DNA of 64,000 bases from Siphonodentalium dalli. Lineage: Eukaryota; Mollusca; Scaphopoda; Gadilida; Siphonodentaliidae. Positions 47,992 to 59,039 of this stretch are shown here, piece by piece. A program made the position numbers and the translations under genes. The number at the start of each line of letters is the position of its first letter. The stretch's first letter is position 1. The notes beneath the pieces were generated by a model, which did not search any database, was not told the origin of the DNA, and worked only from the letters and a program-made list of their open reading frames with translations. The stretch spans positions 61,018,893 to 61,082,892 of the forward strand of contig CP136067.1 of assembly GCA_032622095.1 (NCBI GenBank), given 5' to 3'.

Positions 47992-50900
47992 TGAAAGTGT
48001 CAATGACACTGTAGCTCAACTTAGGTAGGGGAATAATTTAATGGTTGACAGTAAATGGAGGAATAGGAAAAGTGCTAATTGAAATGTCTAACCTGCGCCA
48101 AAGGATTTAGTGATGCAAAGAGTAAAATACAAGATGGCCATTTTTTTTGGCCAATTGACCCCAAATGGACTCGTTCCCATCTACGTATAATTGTTAACAT
48201 CCATGACAAATTTTATGAAGATCTGACCAAAGCTACGACCTACAAATTTCATGATGATCAGACGAACAGAACAGTACGACCTGTAGACCGCGCCAATGGA
48301 TTGAATTTTGAGATCCAAGATGGCCGCTGGCAGCCATGTTTTTTGGCCGAATGACCCCACAATGATTCGTTCCCATCTACATGTCAATGTCAACATTCAA
48401 TGCAAATTTCATAAAGATTAGACCAAAGGTACAACCTGTAGCCCGTGCCAAAGGATTTAGTCATGCAAAGAGTAAAATCCAAGATGGCTGCTGGCGGCCA
48501 TGTTTTTTGGCCGAACGACTCCAAAATCACTCGTTCCCATCTACATGTCAGTGTTAACATCCATGACAAATTTCATAAACTTCCGACCAAAACAACGACC
48601 TGTAGCCCGCGCCAAAGGATTTAGTCATGCAAAGAGTAAAATCCAAGATGGCTGCTGGCAGCCATGTTTTATGGCCGAACGACCCCAAAATCACTCGTTC
48701 CCATCTACATGTCATTATTAACATCAATGACAAATTTCATGATGATCAGACGAACAGAACAGTACGACCTGTAGACCGCGCCAATGGATTGAATTTTGAG
48801 ATCCAAGATGGCCGCTGGCAGCCATGTTTTTTGGCCGAATGACCCCACAATGATTCGTTCCCATCTACATGTCAATGTCAACATTCAATGCAAATTTCAT
48901 AAAGATTAGACCAAAGGTACAACCTGTAGCCCGTGCCAAAGGATTTAGTCATGCAAAGAGTAAAATCCAAGATGGCTGCTGGCGGCCATGTTTTTTGGCC
49001 GAACGACTCCAAAATCACTCGTTCCCATCTACATGTCAGTGTTAACATCCATGACAAATTTCATAAACTTCCGACCAAAACAACGACCTGTAGCCCGCGC
49101 CAAAGGATTTAGTCATGCAAAGAGTAAAATCCAAGATGGCTGCTGGCAGCCATGTTTTATGGCCGAACGACCCCAAAATCACTCGTTCCCATCTACATGT
49201 CATTATTAACATCAATGACAAATTTCATGATGATCAGACGAACAGTACGACCTGTAGCCCGCGCCAATGGATTGAATCTTGAAATCCAAGATGGCTGCCA
49301 GCGGCCATGTTTTTTGGCCGAATGACCCCAAAATGACTCGTTCCCATCTACATGTCAATGTCAACATTCATGACAAATTTCATAAAGATCAGACCAAATG
49401 TACGACCTGTAGCCCGCGCCAAAGGATTTAGTCATGCAAATATTAAAATCCAAGATGGCTGCTGGCAGCCATGTTTTTCGGACGAACCACCCCAAAATCA
49501 CTCGTTCCCATCTACATGTCATTGTTAACATCCATGACAAATTTCATGATGTTCCGATCAAAGCTACGACCTGTAGCCCGCGCCAAAGGATTTAGTCATG
49601 CAAAGAGTAAAATCCAAGATGGCTGCTGGCGGCCATGTTTATTGGCCGAACGACTCCAAAATCACTCGTTCCCATCTACATGTCAGTGTTAACATCCATG
49701 ACAAATTTAATAAAGATCAGACCAAAGGTATGACATGTAGCCCACGCCAAAGGATTTAGTCATGCAAAGAGTAAAATGCTGGTGGCCATGTTTTTTGACC
49801 GAATGACCCCAAAACGACTCGTTCCCATCTACATGTGATTGATATAATTCATGACAAATTTCATGACCATCTGACCAAAGCTACGACCTGTAGCCTGCAC
49901 CAAAGGATTTAGTCATGCAAAGAGTAAAATCCAATATGGCTGCTGGCGGCCATGTTTTTTGACCGAATGACCCCAAAACGACTCGATCCCATCTACATGT
50001 CATTGTTATCATTCATGACAAATTTCATGATGATCAGACGAACAGTACGACCTGTATGGATTGAATTTTGAAATCCAAGATGGCCGCCAGCGGCCATGTT
50101 TTTTGGCCAAATGACCCCACAATGATTCGTTCCCATCTACATGTCAATGTCAACGTTCATGACAAATTTTATAAAGATTAGACCAAAGGCAACCTATAGC
50201 CCGCGCCAAAGGATTTAGTCATGCAAAGAGTAAAATCCAAGATGGCTGCTGGCGGCCATGTTTTTTGGCCGAACGACTCCAAAATCACTCGTTCCCTTCT
50301 ACAAGTCAGTGTTAACATACATGACAAATTTCATAAACTTCCGACAAACACAACGACCTGTAGCCCGCGCCAAAGGATTTAGTCATGCAAAGAGTAAAAT
50401 CCAAGATGGCTGCTGGCAGCCATGTTTTATGGCCGAACGACCCCAAAATCACTCGTTCCCATCTACATGTCATTATTAACATCAATGACAAATTTCATGG
50501 TGATCAGACGAACAGTACGACCTGTAGCCCGCGCCAATGGATTGAATCTTGAAATCCAAGATGGCTGCCAGCGGCCATGTTTTTTGGCCGAATGACCCCA
50601 AAATGACTCGTTCCCATCTACATGTCAATGTCAACATTCATGACAAATTTCATAAAGATCAGACCAAAGGTACGACCTGTAGCCCGCGCCAAAGGATTTA
50701 GTCATGCAAATAGTAAAATCCAAGATGGCTGCTGGCAGCCATGTTTTTCGGCCGAACCACCCCAAAATCACTCGTTCCCATCTACATGTCATTGTTAACA
50801 TCCATGACAAATTTCATGATGTTCCGATCAAAGCTACGACCTGTAGCCCGCGCCAAAGGATTTAGTCATGCAAAGAGTAAAATTCAAGATGGCTGCTGGC

Positions 50901-52224
50901 GGCCATGTTTATTGGCCGAACGATCCCAAAATGACTCGTTCCCATCTACATGTCAATATTAACATCCATGACAAATTTCATGATGATCAGACGAACAGTA
51001 CGACCTGTAGCCCGCGCCAATGGATTGAATTTTGAAATCTAAGATGGCCACCAGCGGCCATGTTTTTTGGCCGAATGACCCCACAATGATTCCTTCCCAT
51101 CTACATGTCAATGTCAACATTCATGACAAATTTCATAAAGATTAGACCAAAGGTACAACCTGTAGCCCGCGCCAAAGGATTTAGTCATGCAAAGAGTAAA
51201 ATCCAATATGGCTGCTGGCGGCCATGTTTTTCCGCCGAACGACCCCAAAATCACTCGTTCCCATCTACATGTCATTGTTAACATCCATGACAAATTTCAT
51301 GATGTTCCGATCGAAGCTACGACCTGTAGCCCGCGCCAAAGGATTTAGTCATGCAAAGAGTAAAATCCAAGATGGCTGCTGGCGGTCATGTTTATTGGCC
51401 GAACAACCCCAAAATGACACGTTCCCATCTACATGTCAATATTAACATCCATGACAAATTTCATGATGATCAGACGAACAGTACGACCTGTAGCCCGCGC
51501 CAATGGATTGAATTTTGAAATCTAAGATGGCCGCCAGCGGCCATGTTTTTTGCCGAATGACCCCACAATGATTCGTTCCCATCTACATGTCAATGTCAAC
51601 ATTCATGACAAATTTCATGAAGATTAGACCAAAGGTACAACCTGTAGCCCGCGCCAAAGGATTTAGTCATGCAAAGAGTAAAATCCAAGATGGCTGCTGG
51701 CGGCCATGTTTTTTGGCCGAACAACTCCAAAATCACCCGTTCCCATCTACATGACAGTGTTAACATCCATGACAAATTTCATAAACTTCCGACCAAAACA
51801 ACGACCTGTAGCCCGCGCCAAAGGATTTAGTCATGCAAAGAGTAAAATCCAAGATGGCTGCTGGCAGCCATGTTTTTTGGCCGAACGACCCCAAAATCAC
51901 TCGTTCCCATCTACATGTCATTATTAACATCACTGACAAATTTCATGATGATCAGATGAACAGTACGACCTGTAGGCCGCGCCAATGGATTGAATCTTGA
52001 AATCCAAGATGGCTGCCAGCGGCCATGTTTTTTGGCCGAATGACCCCAAAATGACTCGTTCCCATCTACATGTCAATGTCAACATTCATGACAAATTTCA
52101 TGAAGATCAGACCAAAGGTACAACCTGTAGCCCGCGCCAAAGGAAATTGTTGACGGACACACGGACACACGGACGCCAAACCATGGCAATAGCTCAAACT
52201 TACAAAAGTAAGTTGAGCTAAAAA
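47992..52224 (+). mobile_element. Helentron-like satellite element, 4.2 kb
   Basis: Begins TGAAAGTGTCAATGACACTG then TAGCTCAACTT, and ends with the hairpin AGCTCAAACTTAC-AAAA-GTAAGTTGAGCT (52,192-52,219) and AAAAA. In between are about 25 monomers of ~161 bp (CCAAGATGGCTGCTGGCAGC, CTCGTTCCCATCTACATGTC, GACCTGTAGCCCGCGCCAA). Near-identical blocks recur every 482-488 bp, i.e. a three-monomer higher-order repeat. The empty site is preserved in the left foldback arm (near 37,530), so the insertion point is known to within an A/T run. No gene; all frames inside are monomer translations. Confidence 0.8.
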
Positions 52225-52347
52225 TGGACGCCATGATGGACGCCATCTTGTCTGGAGTCTCTGCGGCCACTTTTTTTTCTTGTTAACAAGTGAAAAAAAT
52301 TAGAGGAGACCTTAAGGAAGAAAATTAGTGGGGTGAAATTAAGTCCT

Positions 52348-52362
52348 GGGGGGGGGGGGGGG
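52348..52362. repeat. Poly-G tract near the right end of the foldback
   Basis: 15 G, mirror of the C run at 37,386. Confidence 0.9.
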
Positions 52363-52390
52363 TGCAGAGGTCTACCAATATCTCCTGGAC

Positions 52391-52616
52391 TAATAGTGTT
52401 ATGCTAAATTTAGCACAATACTATTTCACACGAATGACGCCAACTTGTGAAGCGACAACATTCGGTTGAATTCACTTTGCAGTACTGCATGTTTTGGGTT
52501 TTCGTGCATTCATAATACAACTTCAATACCATCCGTTTCGGTTTATTAAATTAGAAGTTTGTGTTGGTCGGATACATTTATGTAGTATGTTGATACATGT
52601 CAACTTTGAATGTTCG
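52391..52616. other. Unique spacer between two inverted-repeat structures
   Basis: Holds a quasi-palindrome centred on TGCTAAATTTAGCA (about 52,391-52,422). No gene. Confidence 0.5.
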
Positions 52617-52669
52617 GTGAAATATAATAAATAGGGCATGTCTTGTTATTGACTATATGCCGGTATAAT

Positions 52670-52736
52670 GCCCAGTGGGGTGGTATACAGTAGTTCACTC
52701 CACTTCACATTGTGAACTGTACCCACCCCACTGGGC
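52670..52736. repeat. Stem-loop with GCCCAGTGGGGTGG arms
   Basis: The 14-bp outer arms are perfect, and inside them TACAGTAGTTCAC pairs with GTGAACTGTA. Also present in the right arm at 62,709-62,775. Confidence 0.85.
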
Positions 52737-52754
52737 ACTATATAAGAAATGATC

Positions 52755-52921
52755 GAACGGCGGTTTCAATGTGGTCATGGGATTTTGACCGCGAGAAAAA
52801 TTCAGCAAACTGCATGAACCCCAAAGGGGTTCATGCGCAGTTTGCTGAATAGGGGTTCATGCAGTTTGCTGAATTTTTCTCGCGGTCAAAACCCGGCATG
52901 ACCACGTTTAATCCGCCGTTT
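52755..52921. repeat. Long hairpin with a 40-bp perfect stem
   Basis: 52,783-52,822 and 52,852-52,891 are exact reverse complements of 40 nt. The pairing extends outward with mismatches to AACGGCGGTTTC / the complementary end near 52,921. The 29-nt loop holds a third copy of GGGGTTCATG...TTTGCTGAAT. A related hairpin is at about 62,534-62,697. Confidence 0.85.
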
Positions 52922-54251
52922 ATTATTTATATTTATGTACTTAAATTCATTATCAACTAGGATTTTCTGTCTTTCCCACTATTTATTCAACTTTAAGTGA
53001 TGAATGGAGTTCAGTTCGGATCCTCTCTTATTAGAAAACCAAACATTGTGAGAATCCGTTGACGGAGAGCGGAAAAACGCAATTTCACAGTAAAGTATAC
53101 ACGTATGACAAAATGTCTTGTTTAGCTTGTAATGAATAGAGACGTCTTGATTTCAAGAATGATAATATCTGAAACTAACAATTAAGTTTCGGTTGTGGAT
53201 GATAAGAAATTGACAACACGCCGTTCTACCATAATGATATATTTGTGAGGTCGTGGGTTGTGTAATCAGAGGAGATGAGTTTTAGGTGCAGGGTAACAAC
53301 ACTGATTATATACCAAAAACAAACTGCTTGCCAAATCCCGACGTGCTGAATAGTCAAGCAGTCGTTCATGTCCGACAATCCCCGGTGATTTCCGGGATCA
53401 GTGTGTTCATAAACCTATGAACGACATTGAAAGTGACGTCACGTTACGATCATAGTTTTATGAACACATTGAATCAGGGGGCGTGTCTACAGTAACGCTA
53501 TGGGGAAATCAGAAGCGACATTAGGTGTAATTAAATATACCCACATAAACTCAAAGCCATGCTCTATTTATTAAATAGTTGACCTACCATGACATACATT
53601 TATAGCAGCCACGTATATAGGAATGGCGCACAATTGTATGGGCAGTGCAAGGGGGGAAGCATGCTACAAGCCCCTGTGATACATACAAGTACATAATAGT
53701 TCCTGCAATTTTATTTCTCCCTGATTATATCATGATAAAGAAGTCCCTGTACAAATCTGAAAGTGTTGCAGATCAACCACAGGGCTTGTAACATGCTCAG
53801 TGGTACTGTACACATGCCTGCTTACACGTCATTCTACTATAAAAATCTTACAACAAACTTAAAAATCATAAAAGTCTGTAAAAGGATCCTATAGCCTATA
53901 GCTCCCTCGCCAGATAGTGTAGCCCCTGTGTCAGGAAAATGCTGGCACCATCCCTAAAAAATATGTAAATAAGGATAACTCTTGGAACAGAAAATACAAA
54001 AGTCGTTGGGCACTTTTTAAAAATCAGTCGTGATGGCCGGCAATCCTCTATACCAAATTTAATTCAGATCCGATAACCCATGGATGAGATATCTGCACAG
54101 ATGGACAAAAAAGATTTCCACATAAACAAACAGCGATAACTCTAGAGTGGAAAATGTGAACAATGTCATTTGCCCCTAATTTGAAAGCAACCCTGAGATA
54201 CCCGTGTGGACAGACAAAAAAGCCACCAATAAATGTGGGCAGGCAGGGTGA

Positions 54252-55580
54252 ACCGATGGGATTCAAATTTAAAATCCAAGATGGCTGCTGGCAGCCATGT
54301 TTTATAAAAGAAAATTGGAAATAATCGATGGCTCCCATCAAGAGGTCACCCTGAAGATCCATATGAAGTTTTGTGACGATTGTATGAGGATTTAGTAATG
54401 CAAACAGTAAAATCCAAGATGGCTGCTGGCAGCCATGTTTTTCTACGAATTTAGGAAAAAATCGATGGCTCCCATCTAGAAGTAACCCCGAAGATCCATA
54501 TGAAGTTTTGTGACGATTGTATGAGAATTTAGTAATGCAAAGTGTAAAATCCAAGATTTCGGAAAAAATCGACGGCTCCCATCTAGAAGTAACCCAGAAG
54601 TCCATATAAAGTTTGGTGATGAATGTATGAGTTATGTGGTCTGTAGCGTTTGACACATGATTTAGTCATGCAAAGAGTAAAATCCAAGATGGCTGCTGGC
54701 GGCCATGTTTTTTCGGCCGAATGACCCCAAAATGACTCGTTCCCATCTACATGTCATTGTTAACATCCATGACAAATTTTATGATGATCAGACTAAAGGT
54801 ACGACCTGCAGCCCGTGCTAAAGGATTTAGTCATACAAAGAGTAAAATCCAAGATGGCTGCTGGCGGCCATGTTTTTTGGCCGAATGACCCCAAAATGAC
54901 TTGTTCCCATCTACATGACATTGTTAACATCCATGACAAATTTTATGATGATCAGACAAAAGGTACGACCTGCAGCCCGTGCTAAAGAAATTAGTCATAC
55001 AAAGAGTAAAATCCATAATGGCTGCTGGCGGCCATGTTTTTTGGCCGAATGACCCCAAAATTACTTGTTCCCATCTACATGTCAATATTATCATCCATGA
55101 CAAATTTCATGATGATCAGACGAAGAGTACGACCTGTGGCCCGTGCTAATGGATTAAATTTTTAAATCCAAGATGGCCGCTGGTGGCCATGTTTTTTGTC
55201 CGAATGACCCCAAAATGACTCGTTCCCATCAATTTTCGTTCAAAATTTTTCAAATGGCTCCCATCTAGAGGTGATCCTAAACATGCCTGGAATTTTTCAA
55301 AACAATTCTCCAATAAAAAAAATGTGGCCTGCAAGCTGTGCCGATGGATTCAAATTTTAAATAAAAGATATATTTTTTTAAACAAATTTCAGAAAAGTTT
55401 TATGTCTCCCATCTACAGGTCACCTGAATATCCATATGAAGTTTGGTGATGATCAGATGAGATGAGGGATGCGGCCTGTAAGGGTGAGCCAAAGGAAATT
55501 GTTGACGGACGCAAGGACAACGGACTCCAACCAATGGCAATAACTCAAGCTTCATGACTTCGTCAAGTTGAGCTGAAAAA
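54252..55580 (+). mobile_element. Helentron-like satellite array with two monomer types
   Basis: The first three to four monomers are a shorter form (~140 bp, with GAAGATCCATATGAAGTTTT). The later ones are the ~161-bp form of the 48-52 kb array. The array ends CTCAAGCTTCATGACTTCG...CAAGTTGAGCTGAAAAA at 55,580, a degraded version of the usual terminal hairpin. The TGAAAGTG start is missing. 54,019-54,251 before it is non-coding and of unclear origin. Confidence 0.7.
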
Positions 55581-55604
55581 GAATACTTATTAAAAGATGC
55601 ATAA

Positions 55605-55929
55605 ATCTGTTTTAACGCCCCTAAATTACTCTTTCTTCGGGAGTAAAAAATATTAGAATTGATTCGAGGGAACCACCCATCAAAGTTCAGGGTGATCAGA
55701 TTTTGAGTTTTGAAATCTGTTATTTTCACCACCGAAAACCGACATACTGTCGATGCCAAATTACATTAAACAAAATGGTGATACATAACACTTTTTGAGC
55801 AATTTTATACTATAGTTGACATTATTTTTGGCAAATAATCGATTCTGATAACTAAGCAGCATTTCAAGACATGTTGTTGTTGGAATCTGATGATGTGGGA
55901 ACCATCAAATTGGATTGAGTACCGTTAAA
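55605..55929. repeat. Direct repeat, copy 1
   Basis: Matches 56,585-57,027 in the same orientation, with GTAAAAAATATT, CAATTTTATACTATAGT and TGTTGTTGTTGGAATCTGAT blocks. Both copies end TTGGATTGAGTACC / TCGGATTGAGTACC followed by TTAA. Confidence 0.75.
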
Positions 55930-56076
55930 TATTGTAACACTTCACAGTCAAGTGAATTTTGGGCTGGCTTCTTGGAATGTACCACATAATGTACCCACCT
56001 TGCCAGGTTTATTTCTACCAGTAAAACCTCTCCAAATGGGACCCCTGTAATCTGAATCCTTACCATACCGAACAAA

Positions 56077-56466
56077 TTGTTATGTCATGTTCAAACGTTC
56101 AACATCAGTTTACAATCTGGATATTACCCACCTGAATGGAGTCAGTCTGTTCTCATTTTAATACATAAAAAAGGGGCAGAAGACAATCCAAATAATTATG
56201 GTGCAAGAGCATTGAGCTCATCAGTAGGGAAACTATTCAATAAAATTATTAATCACTGATTAGCCACATTTATTGATGCTAACAACATAATCAGTGAAAA
56301 CCAATTTGGCTTTTGTGCTGGCAAAAGTACAGTCAACAGTGCCTTTGTCCTACATGTGTCAATATAGAAATAGAAATCCTCTAAGAAACCTGTTTATGCA
56401 ACATTTGTTGATTTCATGAAAGCTTTTGATACTGTCAATCAACAAACTCTTTTTAGAACGAGAGGA
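56077..56466 (+). pseudogene. LINE reverse transcriptase fragment (RT motifs 1-A)
   Basis: One frame with three in-frame stops (56,260 and two near 56,370) reads YPPEWSQSVLILIHKKG, then SSVGKLFNKIINH, then NNIISENQFGFCAGKSTVNS, then the catalytic motif A VYATFVDFMKAFDTVN. These are the N-terminal palm motifs of a Jockey/CR1-like RT. It ends abruptly after motif A; the FADD motif is absent. It lies between two direct repeats. Confidence 0.8.
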
Positions 56467-56584
56467 CGATCACGATCGGCATATGTTTAACTTAAACCCA
56501 TACCTTGGCGATAGCGATTAGCTATTTTCATAAATCCTTACACCAACCTTTTCAACAATTCACACCTTACTATTAAACTTTAGG

Positions 56585-57027
56585 TACTCAATCTGATTAA
56601 GCACCCCTCAGTTACTATTTATCTGGCCTCAGGGGGTAAAAAATATTTGATTTGAATCGAGGAACCCATTCATCAAAGCTCAGAGTGAGCAGATATCAAT
56701 TTATTAAATCTATTATTTTTCGCCACCTGGACTATTTAGTGGCCCAGCAAAAGTCGATGAGAAGACCAAATAGCAGATGAAGATGGATAACTCTAAAATC
56801 AATCAAGTGGCCTTTTTGTGTCTGATATTTGACAAACGGGCAAAATTTCATTGTACAAAATGTTGATAAATAACAGGTTTTGGGCAATTTTATACTATAG
56901 TGGTCTGTGGATAGCATTATTTTTGGGCAATTAGTCGATTCTGATAACTGAAGCAGCATTTCCAAAAAATTGTTGTTGTTGGAATCTGATAATTTGGGGA
57001 CCATCGAATCGGATTGAGTACCTTTAA
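56585..57027. repeat. Direct repeat, copy 2
   Basis: About 120 bp longer than copy 1 because of an extra segment near 56,725-56,845. The copies look old and diverged. Confidence 0.75.
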
Positions 57028-58277
57028 GTTAAAAAGTGGCACAAGACTTATTGGGCACCTTCCATATGAACATGGATATGGCATTCGATTTCAACCTATT
57101 AGGTCACTTTAAAATAGATGTCTTATAGAGTGATAAAGCTAATTAAGCTCAGTCCATAGTCAGACAGAAGCACCATACATAACAGTTAAAGATAAAATAG
57201 TTATAATTTTGGTAAAATATGATTGATAATGATTGGATATAACATATTTTAATGCATAATTATGAGATAACTAGAGGTGAGATATGAGAATGGTCAGATT
57301 GAAGATATTAGAGTCATTACATTGGATAGCATACAGTATGTCTATGGAATGGGTGAGTTAATTTTCTTCTAAGCTGATCATTGGAACGATACAAGTCTAT
57401 AAACAGAAGAAATATAATTAAAATTAGGGTTAATATTTTCAAAACCATTCAATCCATACCAAAATGTATAGTGAAGAATGTGTCATGATTAACCTGGATG
57501 TGATTATAAGAGTGATCGGGTTAAAAATGTTTAGTTATCACATTGTGTCAACAGGAATTTTGGAGAATGTTAATATTTTAAAATCAAATCAACCAAATGA
57601 CCCTCTCTATGCAGGTTCAGGGTGTGTTATCACAAACTATGACAATGAAATATAAACATAATCATTGACAAATATTTGAGTTATCAAATCAGATAGCAAG
57701 GGATTAATCTTAACCACACTATATAAATGAACACAAAATAGTCCATTTTAATCCCAAAATCCATGCAAGTGAAAAGTGGATCACCATCAACCTGGATATA
57801 GAATCAGAGAATGATCAAATTAAAAGCATCAAAACCATATGATGTGTGGAGATGGTTAATCATTTTCAATGACATCATATGATGGAACTACGGAATGGTT
57901 GGGTTAATTTATTTCTAAGATAAGATACAGTGTCTCTACAGCTTCTAGCTGGCCATATGTACTGATGTATTATGTCAATAAACTGTACCTCTCCATAGCT
58001 AAATATAGAATCTAATAATTCACTGCTGTGTGATTGTGACTTTCTCTTAAAATTCTCACAGTAATTGAATTCTATATCAAACGGCCATAACTCCATTAAA
58101 AAAAATCGGATCACACCCATATTTGAACTCAATCTGTATTTTGGGCTCCGATCGGATAGAAAATATTTGAGTTATCGCACCATGCGTAACGTGTCTACAG
58201 ACAGACAGACGGAAGAACAACGAGTACTCAATCCAGACAACGACACTATGTTTACCATACTATATGGGTAAACATAA
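57028..58277. repeat. Diverged repeats of about 300 bp, no gene
   Basis: Related blocks around 57,470-57,540 and 57,770-57,840 share ATTAACCTGGAT, AGAGTGATCRGGTTAAAA-like and a GTGAANAATG start. The stretch ends with ACAGACAGACAGACGGAAG (58,198). Coding absent. Confidence 0.5.
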
Positions 58278-59008
58278 TGAAAGTGTCAATGACACTGTAG
58301 CTCAACTACAGAATACAGTCAATGGAGCGATTAGGAATGCGGAAAGTTGAAAGGTCTAAGTAATACTAGATTATCAATATGAAGAGATATATAAAGTAAA
58401 ATCCAAGATGGTTACTGATGGCTATGTTTTTCAATGAAATTCAGAAACATTTGATAGCTTCCATCTAGTAGATCAATATCAAGATTAATATGAAATTTGG
58501 TGATGATCGGATGAGGGAAGTGGACTGTAGAGTGTTCCAAAGGATTTAGTCATGAAAAGAGTGAAATCCAAGATGGCTGCTGGCAGCTATGTTTTTTGGC
58601 CGAATTTCATAATGATCCGACCAAAGGTACGACCTGTAGCCCATGCCAAAGGATTTAGTCATGCAAAAGTAAAATCCAAGATGGCTGCTGGTGGCCATGT
58701 TTTTTGGCCGAACGACCCCAAAATTCCTCTTTCCCATCTACATGTCAATATTAACTTCCACGACAAATTTCATGATGATCAGATGAACACTCCGGGCTGT
58801 AGCCCGTGCTAATGTATTGAATTTTGAAATCCAGGATGGCCGCTCGTGGCCATGTTTTTTTGCTGAATGACCCCAAAATGACTCGTTCTCATCTACATGT
58901 CAATGTCAACGCCCATGACAAATTTCATAATGATCCGACCAAAGGTACGACCTGTAGCCCATGCCATGGCAATAACTCAAACTTTACAAAGTAAAGTTGA
59001 GCTAAAAA
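58278..59008 (+). mobile_element. Helentron-like satellite element, short complete copy
   Basis: Both ends are present: TGAAAGTGTCAATGACACTG at 58,278 and GTAAAGTTGAGCTAAAAA at 59,008, with about four monomers between. At 0.73 kb it gives the minimal form of the family. The pre-array flank shares 75 bp with the fragment at 36,790. Confidence 0.8.
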
Positions 59009-59039
59009 TGGAAACAACTGATACCTCAAGCTTTCCTAA

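Larger units (their letters stand above)
37352..52390. mobile_element. Foldback-like giant inverted-repeat element
   Basis: The ends are GTCCAGGAGATATTGGTAG and its exact complement, each flanked by TA (37,350 and 52,391), possibly a TA target duplication. The left arm is 37,352-40,859. The right arm is 43,230-52,390 and carries a LINE insertion (about 45.1-46.4 kb) and a Helentron-like insertion (47,992-52,224); removing these leaves about 3.6 kb. Landmarks repeat in mirror order: C or G runs at 37,386 and 52,348, the AAGATGGCGGCC blocks, and the AACCCCAAAACGTGATTTTTC region near 39,470 and 44,805. The core 40,860-43,229 is a minisatellite. No coding gene belongs to the element. It resembles Drosophila FB or sea-urchin TU foldback elements in plan; relation unknown. 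Confidence 0.8.
52617..54018. repeat. Second large inverted repeat, left arm
   Basis: 1.4 kb starting GTGAAATATAATAAATAGGG; matches 61,109-62,815 in reverse complement at very high identity. Contains two strong stem-loops and a CRE-like TGACGTCA (53,434-53,441). No coding frame. The arms enclose 7 kb of later repeats. Confidence 0.85.

Noticed and set aside
48079-52221. Repeated ~73-residue frames with the same start
   Set aside because: They recur with the 483-bp period of the satellite and have no independent conservation; they are monomer translations.
54048-54656. 202-codon minus-strand frame
   Set aside because: It is composed of short satellite monomers read through, with repeated peptide segments, and has no domain.
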